Source of the DNA: an uncultured Pluralibacter sp.
Lineage (GTDB): Bacteria > Pseudomonadota > Gammaproteobacteria > Enterobacterales > Enterobacteriaceae
Assembly: GCF_913775985.1 (NCBI RefSeq)
Contig: NZ_CAJYMB010000094.1
Location: forward strand, 51,327-115,326
Reading direction: 5' to 3'
Length of the DNA stretch: 64,000 nucleotides
Shown: positions 19,084 through 28,970 of the stretch, one piece after another
Layout: each line of letters starts with the position of its first letter
Numbering within the stretch: position 1 is the first letter of the stretch
The notes under the pieces: generated by a model
What the model was told of the DNA's origin: nothing
The model's database searches: none
Seen by the model: the letters and a program-made list of their open reading frames with translations, nothing else
Position numbers and translations under genes: made by a program

Positions 19084-19956
19084 ATGCGCTGGCAAGGCCG
19101 TCGCGAAAGCGACAACGTTGAAGACAGACGAAATGAGGGCGGCGGAATGCCGCCAATGTCAGGCGGGCGAGGCTTTCGCCTTCCCGCGGGCAAAGGCGGG
19201 ATTGTGCTGCTTATCGTGGTGGTGGTTGCGGGCTATTACGGTGTCGATCTTACCGGTCTTCTGACCGGCCAGCCGGTTTCCCAGCAGCAGGTGTCCCAGC
19301 GCTCCGTCAGCCCCAACGATGATGAGGCCGCCAAGTTCACCTCGGTAATCTTTGCCACCACCGAAGATACCTGGGGCGAAATTTTCCAGAAAATGGGCCA
19401 GCAGTACCAGCGGCCAAAGCTGGTAATGTACCGCGGCTATGTTCAGACCGGCTGCGGCGCGGGCCAATCGGTCATGGGGCCGTTCTACTGTCCGGCGGAC
19501 AGCAAGGTCTATATCGATCTCTCCTTCTACGATGATATGAAAGACAAGCTCGGCGCGGGCGGCGACTTTGCTCAGGGCTACGTGATTGCCCATGAAGTTG
19601 GCCACCACGTGCAGAAGCTGCTGGGCATTGAACCTAAGGTGCGCCAGATGCAGCAGAATGCCTCCCGGGCTGAAGTTAACCGCCTGTCGGTGAAGCTGGA
19701 GCTGCAGGCGGATTGCTTCGCCGGCGTCTGGGGCCACAGCATGCAGCAGCAGGGCGTGCTGGAAGCGGGCGATGTGCAGGAGGCGCTGAATGCCGCCGAG
19801 GCGATCGGCGACGATCGCCTGCAGCAGCAGAGCCAGGGCCGCGTGGTGCCAGATAGCTTTACCCACGGCACGTCCGAGCAGCGCTACAGCTGGTTCAAGC
19901 GCGGCTTCGACAGCGGCGATCCGGCCCAGTGCAATACCTTCGGCAAATCGATCTGA
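19084..19956 (+). CDS. ypfJ: Putative neutral zinc metallopeptidase YpfJ
   Basis: 290 aa. A short basic, glycine-rich N-terminus is followed by one membrane helix (about 38-51), then an extracytoplasmic domain with the zinc motif HEVGHH (H170, E171, H174) and a downstream [11 protein letters not shown] that supplies the third ligand, as in the zinc_peptidase (DUF2342-like) family. Its substrate is unknown. Stands between purC and tmcA; tmcA starts 8 bases after its stop, suggesting cotranscription. Confidence 0.92.
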   Translation: MRWQGRRESDNVEDRRNEGGGMPPMSGGRGFRLPAGKGGIVLLIVVVVAGYYGVDLTGLLTGQPVSQQQVSQRSVSPNDDEAAKFTSVIFATTEDTWGEIFQKMGQQYQRPKLVMYRGYVQTGCGAGQSVMGPFYCPADSKVYIDLSFYDDMKDKLGAGGDFAQGYVIAHEVGHHVQKLLGIEPKVRQMQQNASRAEVNRLSVKLELQADCFAGVWGHSMQQQGVLEAGDVQEALNAAEAIGDDRLQQQSQGRVVPDSFTHGTSEQRYSWFKRGFDSGDPAQCNTFGKSI

Positions 19957-19964
19957 TCTAAGCC

Positions 19965-21980
19965 ATGAACCCCTTGGACGCGCTTGCCGCGCGGGCCGCT
20001 GAGATGGCGGCCGCCGGCATCCGCCGGCTGCTGGTGCTGAGCGGCGAAGATGCCTGGTGCCTGCAGCAGGCCCGGGCCCTGCGCCAGCGCCTTGGGGGCG
20101 ACGCACTGTGGATTGGCGAGCCCGGGCAGCCGTCCCCCAGCAGCGCACCCTCTGCGCTCAGGCAGCTGCTGGGGCGCGAGTATCATCACGCCTTTTTCGA
20201 CGCCCGGCAGGGCTTTGACGTAGCGGCGTTTGCCGCGCTTGCCGGCACGCTGATGCCCGGAAGCTGGCTGGTGCTACTGGCGCCGCCGCTCGCCGACTGG
20301 CCCCGGCGCCCCGATACAGATTCCCTGCGCTGGAACGACGCGCCTGAACCGATCCCGACGCCACACTTTATCCACCATTTTTGCCGCGTGGTGCAGGCCG
20401 ACGCCGGTGCGCCGATCTGGCAGCAGAACAGGCCGCTGGTGCTGCCCGACTGGCCGGCCCGACCGCGCTGGCACGCCGCCGGCGGAGAGCCGCTGGCGGA
20501 GCAGGCCGCGATCCTCAGCGCCCTTCAACAGCAGCCTCCCGGCGTGGCGGTGGTCACCGCCGAACGCGGACGCGGCAAGTCAGCCCTGGCGGGCATGCAC
20601 CTGCGCCGCCTGCGCGGCAGTGCGGTGGTCACCGCGCCGTCCAGAGCTGCCGCGGCGGTGCTGGCAGACTTTGCCGCAGACAGCTTCGACTTTATGGCTC
20701 CTGACGCGCTGCTGGCGTCCGATCGCCAGGCAGACTGGCTGATTGTTGACGAGGCGGCGGCGATCCCCGGACCGCTGCTGGCGGCGCTGGCGGCACGTTT
20801 TCCCCGAACGCTGCTCACCACCACCGTGCAGGGCTATGAAGGCACCGGGCGCGGCTTTTTACTGAAATTCTGCGTCGCTTTCCCGCAGCTGAACACCTAT
20901 ACCCTTGAGGCGCCGGTGCGCTGGGCCAGCGGCTGCCCGCTGGAGGCGCTGGTGGCGCGGGCGCTGCTGTTTGACGACGCGATCCCCGACGCGCCTCCCG
21001 GCGCGCGGCGGGATATTGTGCCGGTTGCACAGCGCGCGTGGCGCGACACGCCTGCGCTGCCCGCGGCAATGTACCGCCTGCTGTCGGCGGCGCACTACCG
21101 CACTTCGCCGCTGGATCTGCGGCGGATGATGGACGCGGGCGGCCAGCACTTTACTTGCGCGGTGGAAGATGGACATCCGCTGGGGGCGCTGTGGATGGTT
21201 GACGAAGGGGATCTGAGCCCGGAACTTAGCCGGGCGGTGTGGGCCGGATACCGCCGTCCGCGGGGTAATCTGGTGGCGCAATCCCTGGCTGCCCACGGCG
21301 GCAGCCCGCTGGCGGCGACGCTGGCGGGGCAGCGCATCAGCCGCATTGCCGTGCATCCCCGGCGCCAGGGGGAGGGTATCGGCCAGCAGCTGGTGAGCTG
21401 TCTGGTAAACGGCGCCGCCGGGCTGGACTATCTCTCCGTCAGTTTTGGCTATACCGAGGCGCTGGCCCGCTTCTGGCAGCGCTGCGGCTTTACCCTGGCG
21501 CGCGTCGGCACCCACAAAGAAGCCAGCAGCGGCTGCTACACCGCGATTGCGCTGTATCCCCTGAGCGAGGCGGGCCGGCAGCTGGTGCAGCGCGAGCAGC
21601 GGCGCCTGCGGCGCGACAGCCGCTGGCTGAACCTCTGGCGCGATCTGACCCTGCTGCCTGAGGAGGAGCCAGATGCGGCTATCCTGACGGATGAAGACTG
21701 GCTGGAGCTGGCGGGATTTGCCGCCGCCCACCGGCCCCTGCAGGCGGCGATCGGCAGCCTGAGCCGCCTGGCGCTTAACGATACGCTTTCCCTGCCGCTG
21801 CTGCGCGCGACGCTTGCCCGGCAGCCGGAGGCCGAACTGGCAGCAAGCCACGGATTAAGCGGGCGCAAGGCGCTGCTTGCCGCTATTCGGGATGAAGTGG
21901 GTAGCGCGCTCGCCTCGCTGGACGCCGGCCGGGCGCGCGAGCAGCTGGAGCAGGTGCGGAGTTACAATTTTTTTAACTAA
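19965..21980 (+). CDS. tmcA: tRNA(Met) cytidine acetyltransferase TmcA
   Basis: 671 aa, E. coli length. It acetylates C34 of elongator tRNA-Met with acetyl-CoA and ATP, protecting against AUA misreading. An N-terminal DUF1726 domain (VLSGEDAWCLQQA) precedes a RNA-helicase-like module with Walker A AERGRGKS (199-206) and DEAAAIP, then a GNAT domain (RIAVHPRRQGEGIGQQL, near 460) and a tRNA-binding tail. Little ribosome-site sequence precedes the ATG; coupling to ypfJ eight bases upstream probably helps. Confidence 0.95.
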   Translation: MNPLDALAARAAEMAAAGIRRLLVLSGEDAWCLQQARALRQRLGGDALWIGEPGQPSPSSAPSALRQLLGREYHHAFFDARQGFDVAAFAALAGTLMPGSWLVLLAPPLADWPRRPDTDSLRWNDAPEPIPTPHFIHHFCRVVQADAGAPIWQQNRPLVLPDWPARPRWHAAGGEPLAEQAAILSALQQQPPGVAVVTAERGRGKSALAGMHLRRLRGSAVVTAPSRAAAAVLADFAADSFDFMAPDALLASDRQADWLIVDEAAAIPGPLLAALAARFPRTLLTTTVQGYEGTGRGFLLKFCVAFPQLNTYTLEAPVRWASGCPLEALVARALLFDDAIPDAPPGARRDIVPVAQRAWRDTPALPAAMYRLLSAAHYRTSPLDLRRMMDAGGQHFTCAVEDGHPLGALWMVDEGDLSPELSRAVWAGYRRPRGNLVAQSLAAHGGSPLAATLAGQRISRIAVHPRRQGEGIGQQLVSCLVNGAAGLDYLSVSFGYTEALARFWQRCGFTLARVGTHKEASSGCYTAIALYPLSEAGRQLVQREQRRLRRDSRWLNLWRDLTLLPEEEPDAAILTDEDWLELAGFAAAHRPLQAAIGSLSRLALNDTLSLPLLRATLARQPEAELAASHGLSGRKALLAAIRDEVGSALASLDAGRAREQLEQVRSYNFFN

Positions 21981-22054
21981 CTCATTCAGCGCTATGCGGT
22001 GGTCATTTTCCACTGGCGGCGTAGACTTTCCTGTAACGCAATAAGGAGAGCACC

Positions 22055-22753
22055 ATGAAACACGACCATTTTGTTGTACAAAGTCCTTCAGCCCCGGCAA
22101 AACAGCTGCTGCTGTTGTTTCATGGTTTGGGCGACAATCCGGTATCCATGGGGCAAATCGGCAGCTGGTTCGCGCCGCATTTTCCCGACGCGCTGATCGT
22201 CAGCATCGGCGGAGTTGAACCTTCGGGCCCGGCGCCGGGGCGCCAGTGGTTTTCCGTGCAGGGCGTTACTGAGGAAAATCGTCAGGCGCGGGTGAATGCT
22301 GCCGTACCGGCCTTCGTAGAGATTGTACGCCACTGGCAAAAAGAGAGCGGCGTTGGCCCGCACGCCACGGCGCTGATTGGTTTTTCTCAGGGGGCAATCA
22401 TGTCGCTGGAAAGCGTGAAGGCAACGGCGGATCTGGCTTCGCGGGTTATTGCTTTCAACGGCCGCTACGCCACCCTGCCGGTGACCGCGACAACGGCCAC
22501 CACGGTGCACCTGATCCACGGCGGCGAAGACCGGGTTATCGATCTTGCCCACGCGGTGGCGGCGCAGGAAGCGTTAATCGAAGCCGGTGGCGATGTGACG
22601 CTGGATATCGTGGACGATCTGGGACACGCCATTGACGATCGCAGCATGGCGCACGCGCTGGATCACCTGCGCTATACAGTGCCGAAACACTATTTCGATG
22701 AAGCGCTCAGCGGCGGCAAACCGCACGATGACGATATTATTGAAATGATGTAA
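22055..22753 (+). CDS. ypfH: Carboxylesterase YpfH
   Basis: 232 aa alpha/beta hydrolase of the phospholipase/carboxylesterase family. LLFHGLGDNP forms the oxyanion-hole loop, GFSQG carries the nucleophile S111, and D159 (HGGEDRVI) and H191 (DLGHA) complete the triad. E. coli YpfH has esterase activity on short esters; its physiological substrate is unknown. AAGGAGAG precedes the ATG. Convergent with ypfN across a strong shared terminator. Confidence 0.94.
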   Translation: MKHDHFVVQSPSAPAKQLLLLFHGLGDNPVSMGQIGSWFAPHFPDALIVSIGGVEPSGPAPGRQWFSVQGVTEENRQARVNAAVPAFVEIVRHWQKESGVGPHATALIGFSQGAIMSLESVKATADLASRVIAFNGRYATLPVTATTATTVHLIHGGEDRVIDLAHAVAAQEALIEAGGDVTLDIVDDLGHAIDDRSMAHALDHLRYTVPKHYFDEALSGGKPHDDDIIEMM

Positions 22754-22755
22754 TA

Positions 22756-22791
22756 AAAAAACGCCCGGCAGATGACTCTGCCGGGCGTTTT
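22756..22791. terminator. Bidirectional terminator between ypfH and ypfN
   Basis: An 11-bp perfect stem CGCCCGGCAGA (22762-22772)/TCTGCCGGGCG (22777-22787) with a 4-nt loop, A run on one side and T run on the other. It can stop transcripts from both convergent genes. Confidence 0.88.
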
Positions 22792-22810
22792 ACGTATGTG
22801 ACCGCCTCAG

Positions 22811-22999
22811 TTACTTCTTCTTCGGCCAGTCGTCCTCGTCATCCCACTTGTCGTTAAAATCGCGGTGCGGGGGGAGATCCGGCTTATTCGCCATATACTT
22901 TTTCGGGTCAACGCGCTTCAGATCTTTAATCACGTTGATCAGCACGCCCGCCAGAAACACGAGAATGATAATCCACCAGTATTTAGACAGCCATTCCAT
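22811..22999 (-). CDS. ypfN: Small membrane protein YpfN (UPF0370)
   Basis: 62 aa. A single N-terminal membrane helix (about 5-24, [18 protein letters not shown]) is followed by a conserved basic then acidic cytosolic tail ([19 protein letters not shown], then [15 protein letters not shown]). It is an enterobacterial protein of unknown function. Last gene of yffB-dapE-ypfN, 26 bp after dapE. Confidence 0.93.
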   Translation of the reverse strand: MEWLSKYWWIIILVFLAGVLINVIKDLKRVDPKKYMANKPDLPPHRDFNDKWDDEDDWPKKK

Positions 23000-23025
23000 G
23001 TCAGATACCTCTCTGGGTTATGCGC

Positions 23026-24153
23026 CTATGCGACAAGTTGTTCCATAATGCGCTGATACATGCGCGCCAGCAGCTGCAGGTCGGCGGCGTTCACGCACTC
23101 ATTGATTTTATGAATGGTGGCGTTAACCGGGCCCAGCTCCACTACCTGGGCACCCATCCTGGCGATAAAGCGCCCGTCTGACGTGCCGCCGGTGGTCAGC
23201 AGCTGCGGTTTGATTTCATTATAGTGCTCAACGGCGTTAATGACGGCGTCTACCAGCTTTCCGCGCCCGGTGAGGAACGGCTGGCCGGAGAGCCACCACT
23301 CCACGCTGTAGCGCAGCTGGTGTTTTTCCAGCAGCGCCAATACCCGCGCTTTGATCATCTCGTCGGTCAGCTCGGTGCTGAAGCGGAAGTTGAACTGCAC
23401 GGTCAGGTCGCCCGGAATGACGTTATTGCTGCCGGTGCCGGCGTTGATATTGGCAATCTGCATGCTGGTAGGCGGGAAGTATTCGTTACCTTCGTCCCAG
23501 ACGATGGAGACCAGCTCGTTAAGCATCGGTGCCGCGCGGTGGACCGGGTTATCCGCCAGGTGCGGATAGGCAACGTGCCCCTGCACGCCGTGGATGGTCA
23601 GGTTGCAGGTCAGCGAGCCGCGGCGGCCGTTTTTCACCACGTCACCGACGATTTCAGTGCTGGATGGTTCGCCCACCAGGCAGTAATCGAGGCGCTCGTT
23701 GCGGGCCATCAGGGCCTCAACGACTTTGACCGTGCCGTTCACCGCGCTGGCTTCTTCATCGGAGGTGATCAGGAACGCCAGCCGGCCGCGGTGGTTTGGA
23801 TGCTGGGCGACGAAGCGCTCGGCGGCAACCACCATCGCGGCGAGAGAACCTTTCATGTCCGCCGCGCCGCGGCCGAACAGCATGCCGTCGCGAATAGTGG
23901 GCTCAAACGGCGGGTTAATCCAGCGATTAGCATCTCCGGCGGGCACCACGTCGGTGTGGCCGGCAAAAGCCAGGGTTTCGCCTTCGCCGCGCCACGCCCA
24001 GATGTTTTGCGTGTCGCCGAAGTCCATATGTTCAATGGTGAAACCTATCGCGCGCAGCCGCTCAATCATCAGCGCCTGGCAACCCGCGTCATCGGGGCTA
24101 AGGGAAGGGCGGCGAATTAGCTGTTGAGCCAGCTCAATGACCGGGCATGACAT
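23026..24153 (-). CDS. dapE: Succinyl-diaminopimelate desuccinylase DapE
   Basis: 375 aa M20-family dinuclear zinc enzyme giving LL-diaminopimelate and succinate. Metal ligands and base are visible: H66 ([13 protein letters not shown]), D99 ([10 protein letters not shown]), E133 and E134 (TSDEEAS). It serves the same lysine/peptidoglycan pathway as dapA. It starts three bases after the yffB stop, so the two are translationally coupled. Confidence 0.97.
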   Translation of the reverse strand: MSCPVIELAQQLIRRPSLSPDDAGCQALMIERLRAIGFTIEHMDFGDTQNIWAWRGEGETLAFAGHTDVVPAGDANRWINPPFEPTIRDGMLFGRGAADMKGSLAAMVVAAERFVAQHPNHRGRLAFLITSDEEASAVNGTVKVVEALMARNERLDYCLVGEPSSTEIVGDVVKNGRRGSLTCNLTIHGVQGHVAYPHLADNPVHRAAPMLNELVSIVWDEGNEYFPPTSMQIANINAGTGSNNVIPGDLTVQFNFRFSTELTDEMIKARVLALLEKHQLRYSVEWWLSGQPFLTGRGKLVDAVINAVEHYNEIKPQLLTTGGTSDGRFIARMGAQVVELGPVNATIHKINECVNAADLQLLARMYQRIMEQLVA

Positions 24154-24156
24154 AGA

Positions 24157-24513
24157 CTAAACCTCTTTAAAATAGCGCTGATAACTGGATTCACTGAAAC
24201 CCAGCAGCATAGGCTTACCGGGCGCGCAGAGCAATGGTCGTTTAATGATTGCCGGCATTTCCAGCATCAGCGCGGCGGCAGCTTCGGCGTTATCAACGCC
24301 GGCGCGGACGGACTCGTCCAGCTTGCGCCAGGTGGTGCCGCGGGTGTTGAGCAGAGCTTCCCAGCCGAGTTCATTTATAAAGCCGTGCAGCATCTCCGCG
24401 TCGAGGCCGTCGGCGCGATAATCGTGAAAACGATATTCAATCTGCTGCGCTTCCAGCCAGCGGCGGGCTTTTTTGATGGTATCGCAGTTTTTGATACCGT
24501 ACATGATAATCAT
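24157..24513 (-). CDS. yffB: ArsC/Spx-family protein YffB
   Basis: 118 aa thioredoxin-fold protein; [20 protein letters not shown] holds the single cysteine of the family and [14 protein letters not shown] and IIKRPLLC...MLLGFS are conserved. The E. coli homologue is of unsettled function, possibly glutathione-dependent reduction. The start is the ATG at 24511-24513, with GGGAG five bases upstream; the frame is open to 24732 but lacks homology there. First gene of yffB-dapE-ypfN. Confidence 0.94.
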   Translation of the reverse strand: MIIMYGIKNCDTIKKARRWLEAQQIEYRFHDYRADGLDAEMLHGFINELGWEALLNTRGTTWRKLDESVRAGVDNAEAAAALMLEMPAIIKRPLLCAPGKPMLLGFSESSYQRYFKEV

Positions 24514-24849
24514 AATTACTCCCGTTATACCGTTTTGATGCACGTTGCAGGCAGGTCGAATTATTCTGGCTATATCTGCGCGCGCCGAAATAAGCCTTAC
24601 AACATAGTGATCCCGGGTCAAAACATCAAGGCTGAGGCGCGATTGCGCCGGTTTTTTAACGTGCACATGCTGCGGAAATTCCTCAGAAAATTGTGTTTCT
24701 GAAGGTTGCCTGGCATGACATTTAATGACCACCGTTGCTTATTAAGCCCTTGCCATGGCAATGATGCGCATCACAGTAATTGATTAAACCGTCTTCATCT
24801 CGTCATGCTCCTTTTGTATACTGCCCACAATAATAAAAGAGAGGCAGTT
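24514..24849. other. 336-bp intergenic region between yffB and ypfM
   Basis: Divergent promoter region. It holds the ypfM promoter (24794-24822) and, on the plus strand, a terminator-like hairpin GGCGC-GATT-GCGCC (24636-24649) followed by GG and six T. No plus-strand gene lies before that hairpin. A weak promoter-like pair (TTGATG, 18 bp, AATTAT) precedes it, so a short RNA of about 85 nt is conceivable. Confidence 0.4.
24794..24822 (+). promoter_or_regulatory. Promoter of ypfM
   Basis: TTCATC (24794-24799), 17 bp, TATACT (24817-24822), placing the start about 20 bp before the ypfM ATG. Confidence 0.65.
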
Positions 24850-24909
24850 ATGATTGAGCATGAACTGGGGAACTGGAAAGACTTTATCGAAGATATGCTT
24901 CGTAAATAA
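24850..24909 (+). CDS. ypfM: Small protein YpfM, 19 aa
   Basis: The 20-codon frame encodes MIEHELGNWKDFIEDMLRK, differing at only two positions from the 19-aa E. coli YpfM as I recall it. AGAGAGGC lies just before the ATG, a promoter stands upstream and a terminator follows, so it is a complete gene. The peptide is amphipathic and has no assigned function. It is convergent with acrD, the same setting as in E. coli. Confidence 0.9.
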   Translation: MIEHELGNWKDFIEDMLRK

Positions 24910-24944
24910 TTCCAACGGCTGCTAAGGCGCTGATGAAATAACTA

Positions 24945-24976
24945 AAAGGGGGCGACTGAAACGTCGCCCCTTGCTT
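24945..24976. terminator. Terminator between ypfM and acrD
   Basis: GGGGCGAC (24949-24956) pairs with GTCGCCCC (24963-24970). AAAA on the left and TTGCTTTT on the right allow use by both convergent genes. Confidence 0.75.
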
Positions 24977-24983
24977 TTGCGCG

Positions 24984-27900
24984 CTATTCGGCGCGCTCTT
25001 TCAGCGGGAAGCGCCGCCTGACCAGCACGAAGAACAGCGGCACGAAGAAAATTGCCAGCAGCGTGGCGGAGATCATTCCGCCGATCACCCCGGTGCCTAC
25101 CGCGTGCTGGCTGCCGGAGCCCGCGCCGGTGCTGGTCGCCATCGGCAGCACGCCGAAGATAAAAGCCAGCGAGGTCATCAGGATTGGCCGCAGGCGCTGG
25201 CGGCAGGCGTGCAGCGTCGCCTCCAGCAGATCCTGTCCTTTGGCGTTCATCTCATTGGCGAACTCGACGATAAGAATCGCGTTTTTCGCCGCAAGCCCTA
25301 TCACCGTCAGCAGGCCCACCTGGAAATAGACGTCGTTTTCCAGCCCCCGCACCCAGGTTGCCAGCAGCGCGCCGGCCACCCCGAGCGGCACCACCAGCAT
25401 TACCGAGAACGGTACGGACCAGCTCTCGTACAGCGCCGCCAGGCACAGAAATACCACCAACAGCGAAATAGCATACAGCGCCGGGGCCTGCGCGCCGGAG
25501 AGCCGCTCCTGATAGGACATCGCCGTCCACTGCAGGCCAAAGCCGGCGGGCAGCTGGCTGACCAGCGTCTCCATCACGTGCATGGCCGTGCCGGTACTGA
25601 CCCCTGACGCCGCTTCACCGACAATCTCCACCGAGGAGTAGCCGTTGTAGCGCTCCAGGCGCGGAGAGCCGGTCTCCCAGTGCGAAGTCGCAAACGCGGA
25701 GAAGGGCACCATCTCGCCGCTCTTATTGCGCACGTACCACAGATTAATGTCGTTCGGCAGCATCCGGTACGGCGCGGCGGACTGGACGTACACTTTTTTG
25801 GTCCTGCCGCGGTCCATAAAGTCGTTCACGTAGTCAGAGCCCCAGGCGGTTTGCAGCGTGTCGTTGATGTCGCTTACCGCCACGCCGAGCGCCTGCGCTT
25901 TGCGCTGGTCGATATCAATCTGCAGCTGCGGGCTGTCGTCCAGCCCGTTGTGGCGCACGCGGATCAGCTGCGGCTCCCGGCTTGCCATCTGCAGCAGGCT
26001 ATCCCGGGCGGCCATTAGCGCGTCGTGGCCGAGTCCCGCGTGGTCCTGCAGCTGCATATCAAATCCGGCTGAGCTGCCGAGGCCGCTTATCGCCGGCGGA
26101 TTGCTGGCGTAAACCCGGGCTTCTTTGATCTTGTCCAGCTCTGTGGTCGCGCGCTCAATGATGGCGAACGAGGAGCCGGTTTGCGGATCGCGCGCGCTCC
26201 AGTCCTTGAGGCGCACAAACATCCGCGCCACGTTCTGGCCGTTGCCGCCCGGCCCGGAGCCGACGGCGGCAAACACCGACGCTACGTTAGCCTTCTCATT
26301 GTTGAGGAAGTAATCCTCCACTTTCCGCACTACCCGCAGGGTTTGCTGCTGGGTGGCGCCGCTCGGCAGCTGAATGGAGGTCAGGAACATGCCGCGATCT
26401 TCCTGCGGCAAAAAGGAAGTCGGGAGCTTGATAAACAGCAGCACCATGCCGCCAATCAGCAGGGCGTAAATCAGCAGCCAGCGCAGGCTGCGGTTCAACA
26501 TCTTGCCCACGCCGCGCTGATAGCGGTCGGCCTCGCGGTTGAAGTTGCGGTTAAACCAGCCGAAGAAGCCTTTCTGCCCGTGCTGTTCGCCCTTTTTCAG
26601 CGGCTTAAGCAGCGTAGCGCACAGCGCCGGGGTGAGGATCATTGCCACCAGCACCGACAGTACCATCGAGGCGACGATAGTGACCGAGAACTGGCGGTAG
26701 ATCGCGCCGGTGGTGCCGCCAAAAAAGGCCATCGGGATAAACACCGCCGACAGCACCATCGCGATGCCTACCAGCGCGCTCTGAATCTGGCCCATGGATT
26801 TGCGTGTCGCTTCGCGGGGAGAGAGTCCCTCCTCGCTCATAATGCGCTCGACGTTTTCCACCACCACGATGGCGTCATCCACCAGCAGGCCGATAGCCAG
26901 CACCATCGCGAACATGGTCAGAGTATTGATGCTGTAGCCGAAGGCGAACAGTACGGAGAACGTCCCCATCAGCACCACCGGTACGGCGATGGTGGGGATA
27001 AGCGTGGCGCGGAAGTTTTGCAGGAACAGGAACATCACCAGGAACACCAGCGCGATGGCTTCCAGCAGGGTTTTCACTACGTCGTGAATGGAGGCCTTAA
27101 CAAACGAGGTAGTCTCATAGGCGACCTTGTACTCCAGCCCGTGGGGGAAGTAGTGCGACAGCTCGTCGAGGCGCGCCAGCACCGCCTCGGCGGTCTCCAT
27201 TTCGTTGGCGCCGGAGGCCAGCTGCACCCCCAGCCCGGATGCCTGGTGGCGATTAAAGCGGGTGAGGAAATCGTATTTCTCGGCCCCCAGCTCGACTTTA
27301 GCCACCTGGCCGAGAGTGACCACCGAGCCATCCTGGTTGACCCGCAGGGTAATGTCGCGGAACTGCTCCGGGGTTTGCAGCAGAGACTGGGCGTTAACCG
27401 TGGCGTTTATCGCCTGGGTGTCGATTGCGGGCGTGCCGCCAAGCTGTCCTACCGCCACCTGGGCATTCTGGGATCGAATGGCGTTGGTCACGTCGAGGGT
27501 CGTCAGCTGGTAGCTGTTGAGCTTTGCCGGATCGAGCCAGATGCGCATCGAGTACTGCGAGCCGTAGGCGCTGATTTCGCCGACGCCGTTGACGCGGCTG
27601 AGCGGGTCCTGAATGTTGCTCGCCACGTAGTCGGAAATATCCTGCTTATCCATGCTGCCGTCGGTGGAGACGAAAGCAATCGTCAGAATGTTGGTATCTC
27701 CGGACTTGCGGACGTTAACGCCCTGATTTTGCACCGCCTGCGGCAGCTTGTTGATAGCAGTACGCAGCTGGTTTTGCACCTGCTGCATTGCCTCGTCGGG
27801 ATTGGTGCCGGCGGTAAAGGTCAGGGTGATGGTGGCCTGCCCGGCGGAGCTGCTCTGGGAGGTCATGTACATCATGTTGTCTATCCCGGTGAGGTTCTGC

Positions 27901-28097
27901 TCGATAACCTGGGTGACGGTGTTTTCCAGGGTCTGCGCCGAGGCGCCGGGATAGTTAGCGATAATGCGGACGTTAGGCGGAACCAGCTTGGGATATTGTT
28001 CGACGGGAAGCGTGAAAATAGCCAGGGTTCCCGTCAGGCACAGCAGGATGGCCAAAACCCAGGCAAAAATAGGGCGATCGATAAAAAAGTTCGCCAT
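24984..28097 (-). CDS. acrD: RND multidrug/aminoglycoside efflux pump AcrD
   Basis: 1037 aa, the E. coli AcrD length. Inner-membrane proton-driven pump working with AcrA and TolC, exporting aminoglycosides and other hydrophilic drugs. The N-terminus [17 protein letters not shown], two large periplasmic loops and the proton-relay aspartates of helix 4 ([20 protein letters not shown], near 407) are present. Sequence stays closer to AcrD than AcrB ([31 protein letters not shown]). A BaeR box lies about 75 bp upstream. In E. coli narQ and aegA neighbour acrD; here they are missing and nudK follows directly. Confidence 0.96.
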   Translation of the reverse strand: MANFFIDRPIFAWVLAILLCLTGTLAIFTLPVEQYPKLVPPNVRIIANYPGASAQTLENTVTQVIEQNLTGIDNMMYMTSQSSSAGQATITLTFTAGTNPDEAMQQVQNQLRTAINKLPQAVQNQGVNVRKSGDTNILTIAFVSTDGSMDKQDISDYVASNIQDPLSRVNGVGEISAYGSQYSMRIWLDPAKLNSYQLTTLDVTNAIRSQNAQVAVGQLGGTPAIDTQAINATVNAQSLLQTPEQFRDITLRVNQDGSVVTLGQVAKVELGAEKYDFLTRFNRHQASGLGVQLASGANEMETAEAVLARLDELSHYFPHGLEYKVAYETTSFVKASIHDVVKTLLEAIALVFLVMFLFLQNFRATLIPTIAVPVVLMGTFSVLFAFGYSINTLTMFAMVLAIGLLVDDAIVVVENVERIMSEEGLSPREATRKSMGQIQSALVGIAMVLSAVFIPMAFFGGTTGAIYRQFSVTIVASMVLSVLVAMILTPALCATLLKPLKKGEQHGQKGFFGWFNRNFNREADRYQRGVGKMLNRSLRWLLIYALLIGGMVLLFIKLPTSFLPQEDRGMFLTSIQLPSGATQQQTLRVVRKVEDYFLNNEKANVASVFAAVGSGPGGNGQNVARMFVRLKDWSARDPQTGSSFAIIERATTELDKIKEARVYASNPPAISGLGSSAGFDMQLQDHAGLGHDALMAARDSLLQMASREPQLIRVRHNGLDDSPQLQIDIDQRKAQALGVAVSDINDTLQTAWGSDYVNDFMDRGRTKKVYVQSAAPYRMLPNDINLWYVRNKSGEMVPFSAFATSHWETGSPRLERYNGYSSVEIVGEAASGVSTGTAMHVMETLVSQLPAGFGLQWTAMSYQERLSGAQAPALYAISLLVVFLCLAALYESWSVPFSVMLVVPLGVAGALLATWVRGLENDVYFQVGLLTVIGLAAKNAILIVEFANEMNAKGQDLLEATLHACRQRLRPILMTSLAFIFGVLPMATSTGAGSGSQHAVGTGVIGGMISATLLAIFFVPLFFVLVRRRFPLKERAE

Positions 28098-28170
28098 CGG
28101 CGTTGGAACCTCTTTTTATACTTATTTCGGGACAAAAAACCGGCCGGGACACTGTAGCGGCAGGCCAGGG

Positions 28171-28188
28171 GCCAAACATGGAGAAAAT
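28171..28188 (-). promoter_or_regulatory. BaeR box upstream of acrD
   Basis: The minus strand reads ATTTTCTCCATGTTTGGC, matching 16 of 18 positions of the published BaeR consensus TTTTTCTCCATDATTGGC. It lies 74-91 bp before the acrD start. This implies induction by the BaeSR envelope-stress system. Confidence 0.75.
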
Positions 28189-28358
28189 AAGAAGATAGTG
28201 TAAATGATCGTCCCGTCAGCCTGTGCAAATCAAGGTATAGCACGGTAAGCGCAGCTTTTAGGCAATATTTCTGAATGGAGCCCGCGGATATTCCCGCCTG
28301 CAACAGGCGCTATTTTGGGTATAGACTGGAGGCTTATTTCTGACGCCGTGGAGCAATT

Positions 28359-28934
28359 ATGTCCTTTCCCGTGAAGATTATTAAAGACAAGGTCCTGTCG
28401 GATAACTACTTTATTTTGCGCAATATTACCTACGACCTGACGCGTAAAGGCGGCGATGTGGTGCGCCACCGGCGCGAAGTGTACGACCGCGGCAACGGCG
28501 CGACGGTGCTGCTCTATAATCCGCGTAAGGCCACGGTGGTGCTGGTGCGCCAGTTCCGTGTTGCTACCTGGGTTAACGGCAACGCCGACGGCCAGCTGAT
28601 TGAAACCTGCGCCGGGTTGCTGGACGACGATCAGCCCGAAGAGTGCATGCGCAAAGAGGCGGTAGAAGAGACTGGCTTTGAAGTCAGCAACGTGCGCAAG
28701 CTGTTTGAGCTGTATATGTCACCGGGAGGCGTCACCGAGCTTATCCACTTTTTCATCGCCGAATATGACGACAGCCATCGGGCGAATGCCGGCGGCGGGG
28801 TTGAGGATGAGGACATTGAGGTACTGGAGCTGCCGCTGGCGCGGGCGCTGGAGATGATTCAAACCGGCGAAATTCGCGACGGTAAAACCGTGCTGCTGCT
28901 GCACTATCTGCAGCACGCGGGCCTGATGCAGTAA
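28359..28934 (+). CDS. nudK: GDP-mannose pyrophosphatase NudK
   Basis: 191 aa Nudix hydrolase. The Nudix box runs from about G86 to E105 ([20 protein letters not shown]). The N-terminal [18 protein letters not shown] region matches E. coli NudK, which splits GDP-mannose to GMP and mannose 1-phosphate. Divergent from acrD and convergent with tktB. Confidence 0.95.
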   Translation: MSFPVKIIKDKVLSDNYFILRNITYDLTRKGGDVVRHRREVYDRGNGATVLLYNPRKATVVLVRQFRVATWVNGNADGQLIETCAGLLDDDQPEECMRKEAVEETGFEVSNVRKLFELYMSPGGVTELIHFFIAEYDDSHRANAGGGVEDEDIEVLELPLARALEMIQTGEIRDGKTVLLLHYLQHAGLMQ

Positions 28935-28935
28935 A

Positions 28936-28963
28936 GGTAAAAGGCGGGCCGCGAGCGGCCCGC
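28936..28963 (-). terminator. tktB terminator
   Basis: A 9-bp perfect stem GCGGGCCGC (28944-28952)/GCGGCCCGC (28955-28963) with a 2-nt apex. On the minus strand CTTTTACC follows. Confidence 0.7.
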
Positions 28964-28970
28964 TATCACG

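Noticed and set aside
20859..21851. 330-codon open frame on the minus strand
   Set aside because: Antisense to tmcA in GC-rich DNA; composition is a shadow of the real gene.
26181..28157. 658-codon open frame on the plus strand
   Set aside because: It lies wholly antisense to acrD; histidine/glutamine/arginine-rich composition is typical of the complement of a GC-rich coding sequence, and acrD is unmistakable.
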